64,000 nucleotides of DNA. Origin: DATBLY01 sp963705545 (GTDB taxonomy: Bacteria > Actinomycetota > UBA4738 > HRBIN12). Made by a program: the position numbers and the translations under genes. Positions 44,387 through 53,073 of this stretch are shown piece after piece (position 1 is the first letter of the stretch; each line of letters opens with the position of its first letter). The notes below the pieces were generated by a model. That model was not told the origin of the DNA, ran no database searches, and saw only the letters and a program-made list of their open reading frames with translations. The stretch lies in the NCBI GenBank assembly GCA_963705545.1, contig CAVPJX010000001.1:310001-374000 (forward strand). The letters are read 5' to 3'.

Positions 44387-44410
44387 AGATGTTCGGGGTA
44401 CCGAACATCT
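44387..44410. promoter_or_regulatory. 24-bp palindromic operator upstream of the FTR1 gene
   Basis: AGATGTTCGG and CCGAACATCT are perfect 10-base inverted arms around GGTA. The element lies between the predicted transcription start and the Shine-Dalgarno of the iron permease, the classic place for a repressor. The adjacent DtxR-family protein is the obvious candidate binder. It could instead act as an RNA hairpin in the leader. Confidence 0.6.
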
Positions 44411-44427
44411 GGGGAAGGGAACCGCCC

Positions 44428-45266
44428 GTGCTGCCGACGTTCGTGATCGGGCTCCGCGAGGGCCTCGAGGCCTCCCTGATCGTCGGCATCATCGCCGCCT
44501 TCCTGATCCAGCAGGGCAAACGCGACGCGCTCCGGCCGATGTGGTTCGGCGTCGCCCTCGCGATCGGCCTGTGCGTCGGGGCGGCGCTCGTCCTCGAGGC
44601 CGTCGGGAGCTCGCTGCCGTTCAGGCAGCGGGAGATCATGGAGGCGACGCTCGCGCTCCTCGCGGTCGGCGGGGTGACGTACATGGTGGTGTGGATGCGC
44701 CGCCACTCCCGTGAGCTGAAGCGTTCCCTCGAGAGCCACGCGGAGATGGCGCTCGAGGCGGGGACGTGGGCGCTCGTCGGGATGGCCTTCTTCGCGGTCC
44801 TCCGCGAGGGCCTCGAGACCGCGGTGTTCATGCTGGCCGCGTTCCAGAGCTCGTCCAACCCGGCTGCCACCGGGACCGGGCGCCATCCTGGGGGTCGCGG
44901 TCGCGGTCGCACTCGGCTACGCGCTCTACCGGGGCGGGGTGCGGATCAACCTGGCCGAGGTTCTTCCGCGTCACGGGGTTCGTCCTGGTCCTCGTGGCCG
45001 CAGGGCTGCTCTCGACGGCCCTGCACGACTTCGCGGAGGCCGGGGTCGTGACCGCGCTCCAACGGCCGGCCTTCGACCTCTCGTGGCTGGTCGCTCCCGG
45101 CACGGTCCGCGCCTCCCTCTTGACCGGGATGCTCGGGCTCCAGCCGGTCCCGACCGTCGCGGAGGTCTTGGTCTGGCTCGCCTACGCGATCCCGATGGGC
45201 GCCTACGTCCTGTGGCCGCAGCGCCGCGACCCGCGGCGGGTGGTGGCCGCCGAACCGACCGTTTGA
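44428..45266 (+). CDS. FTR1/EfeU-type iron permease, two one-base frameshifts
   Basis: The start is GTG 44428 with GGGGAAGGGA seven bases upstream; ATG 44389 lies inside the palindrome and is rejected. Two extra G residues (in runs 44878-44880 and 44959-44960) break the frame. Removing both gives 278 residues, the normal FTR1 length. Iron-binding REXXE motifs are present: LREGLEASLIVGI in helix 1 and LREGLETAVFML in helix 4. About seven membrane helices are seen. It imports ferric iron, classically after oxidation of Fe(II) by a copper protein. It is followed 56 bases later by a cupredoxin lipoprotein. Confidence 0.9.
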
Positions 45267-45322
45267 ACGGAACCGCGCCGCTCGAAGGATCCGAACCGCG
45301 AACGACACGAAAGGGGACAACG

Positions 45323-45742
45323 ATGGCTCGGAAGGTGTTGTTCATGCTGGCCGCGGGCGTCCTCGCCCTCGGCGCGACCGCCTGCGGCGGCGGCGAGGAC
45401 GCCGATCTCCAGATCGACCTCGCCGACTTCTCGATCGAGCTCTCGACCGACACGTTGCCGGCTGGTGACCTCACCCTGTCGGCGTCCAACGCCGGTCCGA
45501 CGACGCACGAGTTCGAGGTGTTCTCGGTACCGCCCGACACGGACCTCGACGCGATCGAGATCGCGGATGACGTGGCCGACGTCGACTCCGCAGGACTCAC
45601 GGTGATCGACGAGGTCGAGGACATCGTCGCGGGCACGACGGCGGAGCTGAACCTCTCGCTCGAGCCGGGAACGTACGCGGTGATCTGTAACCTCCCGGAG
45701 CACTACGCGCAGGGGATGCACGCATCGTTCACGGTGGAGTAG
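45323..45742 (+). CDS. Cupredoxin-domain lipoprotein partner of FTR1
   Basis: 139 residues from ATG 45323 with AAAGGGGACAACG upstream. The signal peptide ends in a lipobox (LGATAC, Cys21). The rest is one cupredoxin domain with probable type 1 copper ligands His62 (THEFEVF), Cys122 (VICNLPEH), His127 and Met132 (GMH). Pairing with FTR1 resembles EfeUO, where the EfeO N-terminal domain is a cupredoxin, and the Fet3-Ftr1 principle of coupling copper redox to iron entry. It likely receives or gives electrons to iron at the permease. Copper content is inferred from ligands. Confidence 0.85.
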   Translation: MARKVLFMLAAGVLALGATACGGGEDADLQIDLADFSIELSTDTLPAGDLTLSASNAGPTTHEFEVFSVPPDTDLDAIEIADDVADVDSAGLTVIDEVEDIVAGTTAELNLSLEPGTYAVICNLPEHYAQGMHASFTVE

Positions 45743-46112
45743 ATGGCTCGGGTTCGGGCGAACGTGTCACTCTTTTCCGGTGACCGGCCGAGGTCCGTCG
45801 ACCTGCGCATCTACGTGAGACCCGTTGCAGGACAGAGCCTCACGTCGAGTTGACACGTCTCAACCTCGAGTCTATCGTTCGCTCCGGTCCCGCGGGGCCA
45901 CCGGTCCGAGCCGGCGACGGTACGGACACGGGGTCGCTCGGGACCACAGCGTGACGGGCCGCGGCGCCCGACGAGGCACTCGCGTATGGGGAAGGCGCGA
46001 GTGGCTCCGAAGGCGGCGCGGCCCGTCTCTCTGTGTTCGGCCGTAGACGTTCTGGAACGACGAGCATCGCTGGGAACGATCGCCCGGCGGCCTCGCCGAA
46101 CCGAGCCCTCCT
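45743..46112. other. 370-bp convergent intergenic region
   Basis: It lies between the convergent cupredoxin and amino-acid importer ATPase genes. It holds a weak terminator-like element (GTTCGGGCGAAC at 45752-45763, then TCTTTT at 45771-45776) and a perfect 8-bp stem-loop at 45977-46003. Short open frames here (for example 45840-46067) have no credible start signals or family features. No RNA gene is recognised. Confidence 0.6.
45977..46003. terminator. 8-bp stem-loop in the convergent region
   Basis: CACTCGCG (45977-45984) pairs perfectly with CGCGAGTG (45996-46003) around an 11-base loop. Position between convergent genes favours a two-way terminator, but no T tract follows on either strand. 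Confidence 0.4.
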
Positions 46113-46905
46113 CTACAGGACGGCCTCGAGGAACGTCTTCGTCTCCGGGTTCTTCGGCTCCCGGAACATCTCCTCGGGGGCACCCTGCTCGAGGATCACG
46201 CCCTCATGGAAGAAGCACATCCGGTGGGCGACCTCACGCGCGAACCCCATCTCGTGCGTGACGACCATCATCGTCATGTGGAGATCGGTGGCGAGCGATT
46301 TCATCACGTTCAGCACCTCGCCGATCAACTCGGGGTCGAGGGCCGACGTGGGCTCGTCGAACAGCATCACGTCGGGCTCCATCGCGAGAGCCCGAGCGAT
46401 CGCGACCCGCTGCTGCTGACCCCCGGAGAGGCGGATCGGGTGCTCCTCCGCCTTGTCCGACAGGCCAACCTTCGTCAGGAGGTCCCGCGCGATCGACGTC
46501 GCGGCGCTCTCGTCCATGCCCCTCACCCGGATGGGGGCCTCGATCACGTTCTGCAGGACCGTCATGTGGGGGAAGAGGTTGAACTGCTGGAACACCATCC
46601 CGGCATGCATCCGGAGACGCCGGATCTGCTCGCGCTTCTGCTTCGTGCGGTGTCCGCCTTCCAGACGGATCCCCGCCACCTCGATCGTCCCGACGGTCGG
46701 ATCCTCCAGGAAGTTCACGCAGCGGAGCAAGCGTGCTCTTGCCCGATCCCGAGCGGCCGAAGATCACGACCACCTCGCCCTTCCCGACCTCCATGTCGAT
46801 GCCCCTGAGGACCTCCAGGTGCCCGAAGGTCTTGTGGAGGTTCTCGATACGGACGATCGCCTCGCCGTTGCCCTCACCCGCCATCGGGGCCCCCGCCGGG
46901 ATCAC
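46113..46905 (-). CDS. Polar amino-acid ABC transporter ATPase (importer 2), frameshifted
   Basis: GTG 46905 (or ATG 46884) starts the frame containing VRIENLHKTFGHLEVLRGID and Walker A GRSGSGKSTL. One extra base at 46729-46730 then shifts it. Without it the protein continues as STLLRCVNFLEDPTVGTIEV, giving 263 residues. The rest has Q-loop (VFQQFNLFPHMTVL), signature LSGGQQQRVAIARAL, Walker B (VMLFDEPTSALDPEL) and switch His (VVTHEMGFAREVA). It is the GlnQ-type energiser of the importer with the two genes upstream. The break is probably a sequence error, since both halves are fully conserved. Confidence 0.9.
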
Positions 46906-47894
46906 CGGGCTTCGGGATCTGCACCATCCCGCCTCCGCCGCCGGTCCCGCCAGCCGCCGAGGTCGGGATGAACTGGGGCTGTCCCTGCGGCTTCGGCCGG
47001 CGCTCGAGGCTCGCGTCCGCCCGCACGTACCCCTTCGACATCCGCTTCTCCAGCCGGCTCTGGAAGTAGGTGAAGATCGCCGTCAGACCCCAGTACATCA
47101 TCGCGGCGAGGAGATAGGCCTCGAGCGGGCGGAACTCGGCGGTGCCCACGAGCTGTGCACGCCGGAAGATCTCCGACTGCTCGGCGCTCACGCCGATGAA
47201 GCTCACGAGCGCCGTGTCCTTCATCATCGCGATGAAGTCGTTCCCGGTGGGCGGGATGATCACGCGCATCGCCTGAGGCAGCACGATGCGCCGCATGCGC
47301 TGGCGATACGTCATGCCGAGCGCCTCGGCGGCCTCGGTCTGACCCTGGCTCACCGACTGGATCCCCGCGCGGAAGATCTCCGTCATGTACGCGCCGTAGT
47401 TGAGGCCCGAGCGCGACGATGCCCGCGACGAAGGGATCGAGCGTGAACAGATCCTCGACGCCCGACGGCAAGCCCAGGTTCCCGACGACGATCGGGAGCG
47501 CGAACGTGATCAGGAACAGCTGCACGATCAGCGGCGTCCCGCGGAAGAACGAGGTGTAGAACCCCGAGACGCCGTAGGCGATCGGGTTCCGGGAGAGGCG
47601 CCCGAGCGCCCCGATCAGCGCCAACACGACGGCCACCACGATCGCTGCCGCGGAGATGAGGATCGTGTAGGTGACGCCCTTGGCGATGAAGTCCGCGGAG
47701 TCGCGCATGAACTGCGTGTCGAAGCCCGCGGCGGCGAAGAGGAATCCGAGCAGGATGAAGATGACGATCCAGACGGCCGCGACCTTCAGCCTGAACGGCA
47801 CCCGTGCGCTGGCCTGAGCCAGCCCCTCCATGCGGCCCGAGGGTTCGTCCGCCGGGGGCCGGGCCGCCCCGGCCCCCATCTCATGTGTCGCCAC
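46874..47894 (-). CDS. Polar amino-acid ABC transporter permease (importer 2), frameshifted
   Basis: The start is GTG 47894, 14 bases inside the end of the binding-protein gene. One extra base at 47404-47405 interrupts IVALGLNYGAYMTEIFRAGI; restoring it gives 339 residues. There are six hydrophobic segments and the EAA loop AAEALGMTYRQRMRRIVLPQ, followed by AMRVIIPPTGNDFIAMMKDT. The C-terminus is a Gly/Pro-rich cytoplasmic tail. It overlaps the ATPase gene by about 32 bases. Homodimeric channel of importer 2. Confidence 0.9.
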
Positions 47895-48854
47895 GGATCC
47901 CCCCGTTCCTCATCCGGATCTCGAAGATCAGGACTGCGTTGGAGGTCGTCAGGTCCTGTCCGTACGCACTCCATCGACATGGCGGTCAGCGTGCCGTCGG
48001 CGTGCATCTCCTCGATGATGGCGGACACGGCGGCCACGAGGGACGCCTGATCGAGCTCCGATGCTCGGTCGAACGCCACCGAAAGCGGTTCGTAGAAGAG
48101 CGGTTCGCCGAGGAGCTTCATCGGCCGGCCCTTGTCGATCGCGGCCTGGAGGGTCGGGGTCGCCGACATCGCCGCGTCGATCTGGCCCGACTCGAGCGCC
48201 TGGATCACCGTGGAGTCGGTATCGAACCCCTTGATGCGTGATGCCCGCGGGCGGCGGCGGGAAGGTGAACCCGGGGATCTCCAGCGTGCCCTGCAGGAAG
48301 AAGTCGTACGTGCAGCCCGAGCACACGCCGACCGTCTTGCCGTTCAAGCCGTCGACCGACGTGATCTCGCTGTCATCCGCCACCGCGATCGATGACGGCG
48401 TGAAGTAGTAGGCAGGTGTGAAGTCGAGCACCTCGGTCCGCTCCTGCGTCACGGTCATCGAGCCGACGCTCATGTCCCAGCGGCTCTGCCAGTTGCCGGC
48501 CGTGATCGCCTCCCACTTCGGCGTCTCCCACTCGACCGTCACGCCGAGGCGGTTCGCGATCTCGGTCGCGACGTCGATGTCGAAGCCCTCGTACTCGCCG
48601 GTCTCCGCGTTCAACGACGACTGGGGCGGGTACGCCGGGTCGGTCGAGACCTTGATCGCCCCCTGCTCGCAGATGCTGGCCAGCAGGTCGCCGGTCGTCG
48701 TGTTCTCTGCACAGACGCCGCTTCCTGCGGATCCGGTGGTTCCACCCGTGGACCCACCGTCGCCCCCGCCGTCGTCGCCCCCGCCGCAGGCCGCCGCGAT
48801 CAGCGCGAGCACGCCGACCATCGCGACCAAGCCTCGGGTCCGGAACTTCCGCAT
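47881..48854 (-). CDS. Family 3 amino-acid-binding lipoprotein (importer 2), two frameshifts
   Basis: The start is ATG 48854 with AAGGAGG. The signal peptide ends in LIAAAC, with a Gly/Asp/Ser/Thr linker. The domain shows GAIKVSTDPAYPPQSSL, YEGFDIDVATEIANRLG and WDMSVGSMTVTQERTEVLDF. Extra bases at 48236 and 47966 shift the frame. Removing them reads PAGITIKGFDTDSTVIQALE and TAMSMEWYGQDLTTS, ending at TGA 47881, 323 residues in all. It is the receptor of importer 2 and its first gene unless the upstream double-domain lipoprotein belongs to the operon. Confidence 0.88.
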
Positions 48855-48961
48855 CCGATCCTCCTTCCGAGGAGCGCGACGAACGCTGCGGGCGCCCCTC
48901 CCCCTCGTGCGTGGCCGACTATAGGCGGCTCCGGCGGAGCGGCGCAACGCAAGGCAGGTGG

Positions 48962-50866
48962 TCAGCCCTGGGCGGCGGATCCCCCCACGCTTCCCGGGAT
49001 CGGCGCCCCCGGGAAGTAGGACCCGAACAGCAGCGCGTACCTGCCCCCGGCGATCAACCGCCCCAGCGCGCGGTCGATCGCGCCGAGGACCTCCGCGTCG
49101 GCGCTCGACCCGGCGACGACGTCGAGTTGGCCGGTCGGGTGCCCTCCCACGACCCACAGTCCCGGACGGCGCTCGACCGCCGCCCACGCCGCGAACTCGA
49201 GGTCCGCGACGGCGTCCAGGCTCCCTCGCCCGAGGCGGGCGTAGGCCCGCTCCCTGGTGAGGGGCACGAGCCGCACCTCGCCCCCGCCGAGGATCGTCGT
49301 GACCCAGCTCCGAACGATCGGGTCATCGACGACGCCGACGACGTCGCCGGGCCCGAGGGTCGAGGCGGGATCGGCGACGGGCGGTCGGTCTCCCACCACC
49401 ACCAGGGCGGCGTCGAGGGCGAGCACAACGCGCGAGGCCGGCGTGCCGATCGGCAGATCCCCCGGCGGTGCCACGACGGCGTCGAGGCGGCCGCGTTCCA
49501 GCGCCCGGAGGGCGGCGTCGCACGGGAGCTCCGACCAGACGGGCACCACGCCGAGCCTCGTCGCGACCCGATCGAGCAGATCGACCTCGAAACCCGCAGG
49601 TTCCCCTTGCTGCAGGAACCGGAACGGCCGTCCCAGACGACAGGAACCGATCGCCAGGTAGCCACGGGTCCGGACGGGCAGGGACACCGCGCCCGGATCG
49701 GCGGCCACCGGGAGCCACCGGAGGCCCTCCGCGCGATAGGCGATCACGCGGATCGACGCCCGCTCCAGCTCCCCGTCCGCATCGAACACGTACGAGCCGG
49801 CCAGTCCCACGTACGGATCCGCGCCGGAGAGGTCCTCGGCGATCGCGCGGCGGTCGACCGCGCCACGCCGGAACGCGTCGAGGAGCATCGAGGCCACGTC
49901 CCACGCCTCGACGGCGTAGACGCCAGGCGGAGATCCGGAGGCCGACTGGAAGTCGTGCACGAACCGCTGATCGTCGATCTTCGTCGAGGTCGTGAGGTCC
50001 ACGCATGGACACGTCACCACCGTCCCGTCGGCGCCGCCTCGCGCGTCGGTGAGGAACCGTTCGCCCTTCATGGCATCCGATCCGACGAGCCGCACCCCGT
50101 CGGGGCCATCGGCTCGGAGGGCCTCGACGAGCGCGGCGGCGAGCGGGTCGAACCCCGTCCACGCGACGGTCGAGCAGCCGGCTGTCCGGATCACGCCGAC
50201 GGCGCCGGGCACCGCGTCCTCTGCGGCGATCGTCAGGTCCGCGGCGACCCGGCGCCCCAGCGATCGTCGGAGCTGCGCCGCGAGCGACGCCGCCTGCACC
50301 GTGTCGTCGCCCGCCAGGCAGACCGCGCCTCGCGATCCGGCCGATGCCCGGACCGCCGCGGTCAGTGACCCGGCGAGGTCCGATGCCCGGGGTACGGCTC
50401 GCCACCAACGGGTCCACCCTTGCTCCGCGAGGGCGTCGCCGGCCGTCGAGAGGCTCAGGGTGGGCACACCCGCGGCGTCGAGCCGGTCGCCGAAGGCGGC
50501 CGGCTCGTTCCAGAAGGGGGCGACGATCACCGCGACCACCGTGGGGTCGTTCGCGATGTCCGTCGCGAACGACGACGCCCGCTCCGCGTCTCCCTGCGTG
50601 TCCATCGGGACGAACTCGGGGATCGCCAGCAGATCGCCCCGCTCGTTCGCCTCGTCGAAGGCGAGCTGGATCGCCGACGCAGCGGGCGAGACGACCTGCG
50701 CGGCAGCATCGAACGACAGATCTCCGACGAAGGCGACCCGGACGTCGACGGGACCGGCCACGGATGCCGGCGGGGCGGGGTCGGCCGGCCCGGTGCAGGC
50801 GGTCATCGCCATCGCGACGGAGGCGACGGCGACGAGCCACGGCGACGGGCGTCTCGGCAAGCGCAT
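48962..50866 (-). CDS. Lipoprotein fusing type I and type II periplasmic-binding domains
   Basis: 634 residues from ATG 50866; a longer open frame upstream crosses the tRNA-Leu gene and is rejected. The signal peptide ends in lipobox AMTAC (Cys24). Residues about 40-385 resemble a LivK-like type I binding domain (VRVAFVGDLSFDAAAQ, AIQLAFDEANERGD, FGDRLDAAGVPTLSLS, VYAVEAWDVASMLLDAF). Residues about 400-618 resemble a family 3 type II domain (GYLAIGSCRLGRPFRFLQQ, PAGFEVDLLDRVATRLGV, ERGRLDAVVAPPGDLP). The order matches the extracellular half of ionotropic glutamate receptors but has no membrane segment. It lies 107 bases upstream of importer 2. Role (receptor, sensor or dual-ligand binder) unknown. 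Confidence 0.8.
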   Translation of the reverse strand: MRLPRRPSPWLVAVASVAMAMTACTGPADPAPPASVAGPVDVRVAFVGDLSFDAAAQVVSPAASAIQLAFDEANERGDLLAIPEFVPMDTQGDAERASSFATDIANDPTVVAVIVAPFWNEPAAFGDRLDAAGVPTLSLSTAGDALAEQGWTRWWRAVPRASDLAGSLTAAVRASAGSRGAVCLAGDDTVQAASLAAQLRRSLGRRVAADLTIAAEDAVPGAVGVIRTAGCSTVAWTGFDPLAAALVEALRADGPDGVRLVGSDAMKGERFLTDARGGADGTVVTCPCVDLTTSTKIDDQRFVHDFQSASGSPPGVYAVEAWDVASMLLDAFRRGAVDRRAIAEDLSGADPYVGLAGSYVFDADGELERASIRVIAYRAEGLRWLPVAADPGAVSLPVRTRGYLAIGSCRLGRPFRFLQQGEPAGFEVDLLDRVATRLGVVPVWSELPCDAALRALERGRLDAVVAPPGDLPIGTPASRVVLALDAALVVVGDRPPVADPASTLGPGDVVGVVDDPIVRSWVTTILGGGEVRLVPLTRERAYARLGRGSLDAVADLEFAAWAAVERRPGLWVVGGHPTGQLDVVAGSSADAEVLGAIDRALGRLIAGGRYALLFGSYFPGAPIPGSVGGSAAQG

Positions 50867-50919
50867 CTGGGTCCCGGGCGGGCCTCCCGCGGGAACGGGG
50901 GTCGGTAGTCTAGGGCCGC

Positions 50920-51003
50920 GCCGGGATGGCGGAACTGGCAGACGCGCGGGTCTCAAAAACCCGTGGGCTTCGGCCCGTGAGGGTTCGATCCCCTCTCCCG
51001 GCA
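50920..51003 (+). tRNA. tRNA-Leu (anticodon CAA)
   Basis: A complete cloverleaf is present. The acceptor GCCGGGA (50920-50926) pairs with TCCCGGC (50996-51002), with discriminator A at 51003. The D-arm region is TGGCGGAACTGGCAGACGC. The anticodon stem CGGGT/ACCCG encloses loop CTCAAAA, so the anticodon is CAA, reading UUG. A long variable arm (GTGGGCTTCGGCCCGT) marks class II tRNA-Leu, and the T arm is GAGGG TTCGATC CCCTC. CCA is not encoded (ACCG follows). It is antisense to the false upstream extension of the double-domain lipoprotein. Confidence 0.95.
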
Positions 51004-51016
51004 CCGGGCGGCGATC

Positions 51017-52162
51017 TCAGACCACGTTGCGCTCGACGATCGACGTCCCGGCGGCGAATCGATCCAGGCCGAGCTCATCGATCGCGACCGTCCGGGCCAC
51101 GCCGTCCGCGACGATCTCGGCGATCAGCTTCCCGACGACGGGCGCGTGCTGGAACCCATGGCCGCTGAACCCGGCCGCGACGAGGAAGCCCTCCACCGGG
51201 GTCCGCCCGATGATCGGATGGCGGTCCGGCGTCATCTCGTACAGGCCCGCCCACATCGACGCGATCCCCGCGTGCTCGAGCGGTGGGAACAGTCGAAGGG
51301 CCGTGGGCAGCAGCTCGTCGTCCACGAAGCGGCGATCGACATCCGTCGAGAACGACGGCCGTTCGTCGGTCCCACCCATCCCCATCAGCACGCCGTCCCC
51401 CTCGCGATGGAAGTAGAAGCTCGTCTCCGCGTCGATCACGAGCGTCCGCCGTGAGGGGGCGCCGGGGAACGGTCCGGTCGTGACCACGTTGCGCGGCACC
51501 GGTTCGAGCGGGAGCTCGACCCCCGCCGTGGCGGCCAGCGCGCCGGCCCAGGGTCCGGCCGCATCGATCACCACGGGTGCGGCCAGGTCTCCCCCGCCGG
51601 TCCGCACGCCGGTCACGCGACCGTCATCCACCAGCACGGACGTGACCGTCGTGCCCAGCCGCACGTCGACGCCCGCGCGCCGAGCGAGCGTGGCGTACCC
51701 CTGCGTGAGCCCGGCGGGATCGGCGATGCCGTCCCGGTCGCACGTCACGGCCCCCACCACGCCGTCGATCGAGATCCCAGGGGCGATCTCGGCGGCCTCC
51801 CTCGCAGAGAGCTCTCGGACCTCGACGCCCATCGAGCGCTGCAGGGTTGCCGCCGCCCGGTAGTCGTTCCAGCGCTCATCCCCTCGAACGACGAACACGT
51901 AGCCGTCCTGCCAGACGTCGAGCGGCAGACCGTATTCCTGGGAGAACCCGAGGATCATCGGGATGCTCGCCAACGAGAGCTCGATGTTGATCCGGCTCGA
52001 GAACTGATGGCGGAACCCGCCGGCGCAGGCGCCCGTCGAGCCACGGCCGACCGCCTCCTCGCGCTCGATCAGGACGACGCGGCCCGATCCCGCCGCCGCG
52101 AGGTGGTACGCCGTGCTGACCCCGACGATGCCCCCGCCGACCACGATGACGTCGGCGCTCAC
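51017..52162 (-). CDS. FAD-dependent amine/amino-acid oxidase (DAO family, sarcosine-oxidase-beta-like)
   Basis: 381 residues, GTG start overlapping the upstream gene's stop as GTGA. The dinucleotide motif is VIVVGGGIVGVSTAYHLA with the ribose-binding Glu in VVLIEREE. GSTGACAGGFRHQFSS resembles the flavin-contact region of sarcosine oxidase beta. The C-terminus has GLYEMTPDRHPIIGRTP and AAGFSGHGFQHAPVVGKLIA, typical of DAO enzymes. It probably oxidises a secondary or cyclic amino acid to an imine. Last gene of the Liv operon. Confidence 0.9.
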   Translation of the reverse strand: MSADVIVVGGGIVGVSTAYHLAAAGSGRVVLIEREEAVGRGSTGACAGGFRHQFSSRINIELSLASIPMILGFSQEYGLPLDVWQDGYVFVVRGDERWNDYRAAATLQRSMGVEVRELSAREAAEIAPGISIDGVVGAVTCDRDGIADPAGLTQGYATLARRAGVDVRLGTTVTSVLVDDGRVTGVRTGGGDLAAPVVIDAAGPWAGALAATAGVELPLEPVPRNVVTTGPFPGAPSRRTLVIDAETSFYFHREGDGVLMGMGGTDERPSFSTDVDRRFVDDELLPTALRLFPPLEHAGIASMWAGLYEMTPDRHPIIGRTPVEGFLVAAGFSGHGFQHAPVVGKLIAEIVADGVARTVAIDELGLDRFAAGTSIVERNVV

Positions 52163-53073
52163 AGCGCCTCCAAGGCGGCCCCGGCTACCGCCAGGTCCTC
52201 GAACGCCAGCCCGACCGACTTGAACAAGGTGACGTCCCCCGGTCCGGTCCGCACCGACGCGCCGACCACGAGCTCGTGCAGGTCGGCGCGGACGTGTGAC
52301 GCATCGATCGCGCCGGCCCCCAGTGGGATCGCCAGCTCCCCGGCCTCCGCGAACGCGGCGGCGCGTTCCTCGACGACCACCTTGGCCCGGCGCACCGTCG
52401 CCGTATCAAGCTCGCGCGTCTCGGGCCGGTACGATCCGACGGCGTTCACGTGTACCCCGTCGGACAGCCACCCGCCGTCGAACAACGGCCGCTCCGCCGT
52501 GGTGCAGGTGCACACCACGTCCGCCGTCCGCACCGCGTCGGGGCCGGCCAACTCCGCCTCGAGCCCGAGCGCCGCCGCCCGGTCCCGGAGCGAGGCCGCG
52601 CGCCCCTCGGAGCGGGAGACGATCGCCACCCGGTCGATCGGCCGCTCCGAGACCATCGCCTCCAGGTGCGTGCCCGCCTGCACGCCCGCGCCGAAGATCA
52701 CGAGCCGGTGAGCGTCGGGGCGCGCGAGGAACCGCGTGGCCAGCCCGGACACCGCGGCGGTGCGGAGCGCCGTGAGCGCGGCGCCGTCGAACACCGCGCA
52801 CGGCTGCTGGGTCCGCGCGTCGAACAAGACGTAGACGGCGCCGATCAGCGGCTCGCCGCGCCCGGTGTTCGCGGGCGTGACGGTCACGAGCTTCACCCCG
52901 ACGCCCGCGGCGCCGGCGGCGGGCATCATCAGGAGCGTCCCCGCGGCCGTGTCGACGTGCGATCGCAGCGGCGATCCCGACGGATCCTCGTCGCGGAACG
53001 CGCGCTCGAGCGCGTCGATCGCCGCCCGCATCGGGAGCCGGCGGCGGAGCTCCGGGCCGTCTAGGAGCTCCAT
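52159..53073 (-). CDS. Ornithine cyclodeaminase / mu-crystallin family enzyme
   Basis: 304 residues from ATG 53073, sharing one base with the livF stop (TGATG). Family features are KLVTVTPANTGRGEP, the substrate region FDARTQQPCAVFDGAALTAL RT-type segment, and the NAD-binding loop VIFGAGVQAGTHLEAM. Downstream VCTCTTAERPLFDG and HVNAVGSYRPETREL complete it. Members include ornithine cyclodeaminase, alanine dehydrogenase and ketimine (pyrroline/piperideine-2-carboxylate) reductase. Coupled to an amine oxidase and an amino-acid importer, a ketimine reductase or dehydrogenase role is attractive but unproven. Confidence 0.9.
   Translation of the reverse strand: MELLDGPELRRRLPMRAAIDALERAFRDEDPSGSPLRSHVDTAAGTLLMMPAAGAAGVGVKLVTVTPANTGRGEPLIGAVYVLFDARTQQPCAVFDGAALTALRTAAVSGLATRFLARPDAHRLVIFGAGVQAGTHLEAMVSERPIDRVAIVSRSEGRAASLRDRAAALGLEAELAGPDAVRTADVVCTCTTAERPLFDGGWLSDGVHVNAVGSYRPETRELDTATVRRAKVVVEERAAAFAEAGELAIPLGAGAIDASHVRADLHELVVGASVRTGPGDVTLFKSVGLAFEDLAVAGAALEAL

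Noticed and set aside
44389..44427. ATG 44389 as start of the iron permease
   Set aside because: It lies inside the palindrome and lacks a ribosome-binding site; GTG 44428 has GGGGAAGGGA and begins at the conserved first helix.
45840..46067. Short open frames in the convergent gap
   Set aside because: Arg/Pro-rich, overlapping on both strands, no Shine-Dalgarno and no family features.
50867..51004. N-terminal extension of the double-binding-domain lipoprotein to 51004
   Set aside because: It would cross the tRNA-Leu gene and bury the signal peptide; ATG 50866 directly precedes the lipobox signal sequence.
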